Origin: Bacteroidota bacterium
GTDB taxonomy: Bacteria; Bacteroidota; Bacteroidia; Bacteroidales; UBA10428
Reading direction: 5' to 3'
Assembly (NCBI GenBank): GCA_024640925.1
Contig: JAHEEB010000319.1
Location: 1-5,861, forward strand
DNA length: 5,861 nt
Below, in pieces: positions 5,188 to 5,861 of this stretch (positions within the stretch are counted from its first letter, which is position 1; each line of letters starts with the position of its first letter). A program made the translations under genes and the position numbers. The notes under the pieces were generated by a model. It saw nothing but the letters and a program-made list of their open reading frames with translations. It was not told the origin of the DNA and made no database searches.

Positions 5188-5861
5188 TCATGATTCCTGT
5201 TTTTTAACAAATTGCCAAACCGGACTATTTATCGTCGAATACACCTCGGCAGCAAAATTGAGCATGCCCTGATAACCGGCTAATGCTTCTTTTCTTTCAT
5301 GATTATGGTCGCAAAAACCTATACCCATTTTGAAAGCAATCGGCCTTTCTTTTACACCTCCAATAAGCAGGTGTGCCCCGGTTAATTTTACAAATGACGA
5401 AAGTTCATTCGGATTGGAGTCATCAACAATAATTGTATCTTCGTCGCATAGCTCTGTTAAAAGCTTGTAATCGTCGCTATTACCCGATTGTGATCCGACT
5501 ACAACCGTTTTAACACCGAGCAAACGCAGGGCCTTTACCAATGATATTGCTTTAAATGCACCACCTACATAAATGGCCGCTTTTTTCCCTTCTAAACTTT
5601 TGCGATAGTCAGCCAAAACCGGCAATATCTCTTGTAATTGTTCACGAACAAGTTCCCGGCTCTTGTCCATCATATCTTTATCTTTAAAGAATGTTGCTAC
5701 CTCGTAGAGTGCATCAGACATATCTTCAATTCCGAAATAAGATACTTTCATGAAAGGGATACCATATTTTTCTTTCATGTGTTTAGCCAGATACATCATT
5801 GAACCCGAACATTGTACAATATTCAATGATGCTTTATGGGCATTACAGATATCGTTAATTC
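5188..5861 (-). CDS. nifE: FeMo-cofactor scaffold subunit NifE, C-terminal about 224 residues (start lies beyond right edge)
   Basis: The frame is open to the right edge of the window. About 224 residues are visible, roughly the C-terminal half of a NifE of usual length. The NifD/NifE-type fold is clear. INDICNAHKASLNIVQC leads into SGSMMYLAKHMKEKYGIPF. The Cys of NIVQC (codon 5811-5809) aligns with the cofactor-ligand cysteine of NifD (alpha-275) and the NifE Cys that holds the precursor cluster. KKAAIYVGGAFKAISLVKAL is the next domain's nucleotide-like strand-helix, and VDDSNPNELSSF and GGVKERPIAFKMG follow. FCDHNHERK carries Asn where NifD has the cofactor ligand His (alpha-442), a recognised NifE-versus-NifD difference. 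The end, INSPVWQF, is also NifE-like. The protein ends with TGA at 5190-5188, 61 nt before nifN. A TTG at 5826-5824 is only an internal Leu codon, because clearly homologous residues lie upstream of it. Confidence 0.95.
   Translation of the reverse strand, partial: INDICNAHKASLNIVQCSGSMMYLAKHMKEKYGIPFMKVSYFGIEDMSDALYEVATFFKDKDMMDKSRELVREQLQEILPVLADYRKSLEGKKAAIYVGGAFKAISLVKALRLLGVKTVVVGSQSGNSDDYKLLTELCDEDTIIVDDSNPNELSSFVKLTGAHLLIGGVKERPIAFKMGIGFCDHNHERKEALAGYQGMLNFAAEVYSTINSPVWQFVKKQES

Noticed and set aside
5824..5826. TTG as the start of a complete 212-residue protein
   Set aside because: The frame stays open to the window edge and the residues upstream of the TTG (INDICNAHKAS) continue the NifE homology, so this is an internal Leu codon of a truncated nifE.

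Overview
The window is part of a molybdenum-nitrogenase biosynthesis operon. Every gene I can support lies on the minus strand, so transcription runs from position 5861 towards 1. In that order the genes are: 3' part of nifE (5861-5188), nifN (5126-3720), nifB (3701-2442), a small thioredoxin-fold 2Fe-2S ferredoxin (2398-2090), nifV (1974-853), a small HEPN-like helical protein of unknown role (847-449), a Mop/TOBE molybdate-binding protein with a Cys-rich tail (452-210), and the 5' part of a ModE-type winged-helix regulator (208-1, running off the left edge).

Organism: the DNA is AT-rich by eye. Most start codons are preceded by A/T-rich sequence rather than a clear Shine-Dalgarno. The NifE, NifN, NifB and ferredoxin sequences and their order (nifE-nifN-nifB-fdx-nifV) look like the arrangement I associate with green sulfur bacteria and nitrogen-fixing Bacteroidota. 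I favour an anaerobic Bacteroidota member (Marinilabiliales or Prolixibacteraceae type), but this is inference from style, not a database match.

How the genes work together: NifB builds the 8Fe core (NifB-co) by radical SAM chemistry. NifE and NifN form the scaffold on which that core matures to FeMo-co. NifV supplies R-homocitrate, the organic ligand of the cofactor. The 2Fe-2S ferredoxin is a plausible electron donor or accessory for this assembly line. The Mop protein and the ModE-like regulator bring molybdenum storage or sensing into the same transcript. No free-standing nifX is present; a NifX-like domain is fused to the C-terminus of NifB.

Layout and spacing: the last four genes (nifV, HEPN-like, mop, modE-like) are tightly coupled (5-nt gap, 4-nt ATGA overlap, 1-nt gap). 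The larger gaps are nifE-nifN (61 nt), fdx-nifB (43 nt) and nifV-fdx (115 nt). Only the nifV-fdx gap holds obvious structure: a long imperfect stem enclosing a GC-rich hairpin, with U-runs after both stems on the transcribed strand. This is the most interesting non-coding signal in the window. I saw no sigma-54 -24/-12 element, tRNA, rRNA, CRISPR array, insertion sequence or plus-strand gene. No gene-free stretch exceeds 115 nt.
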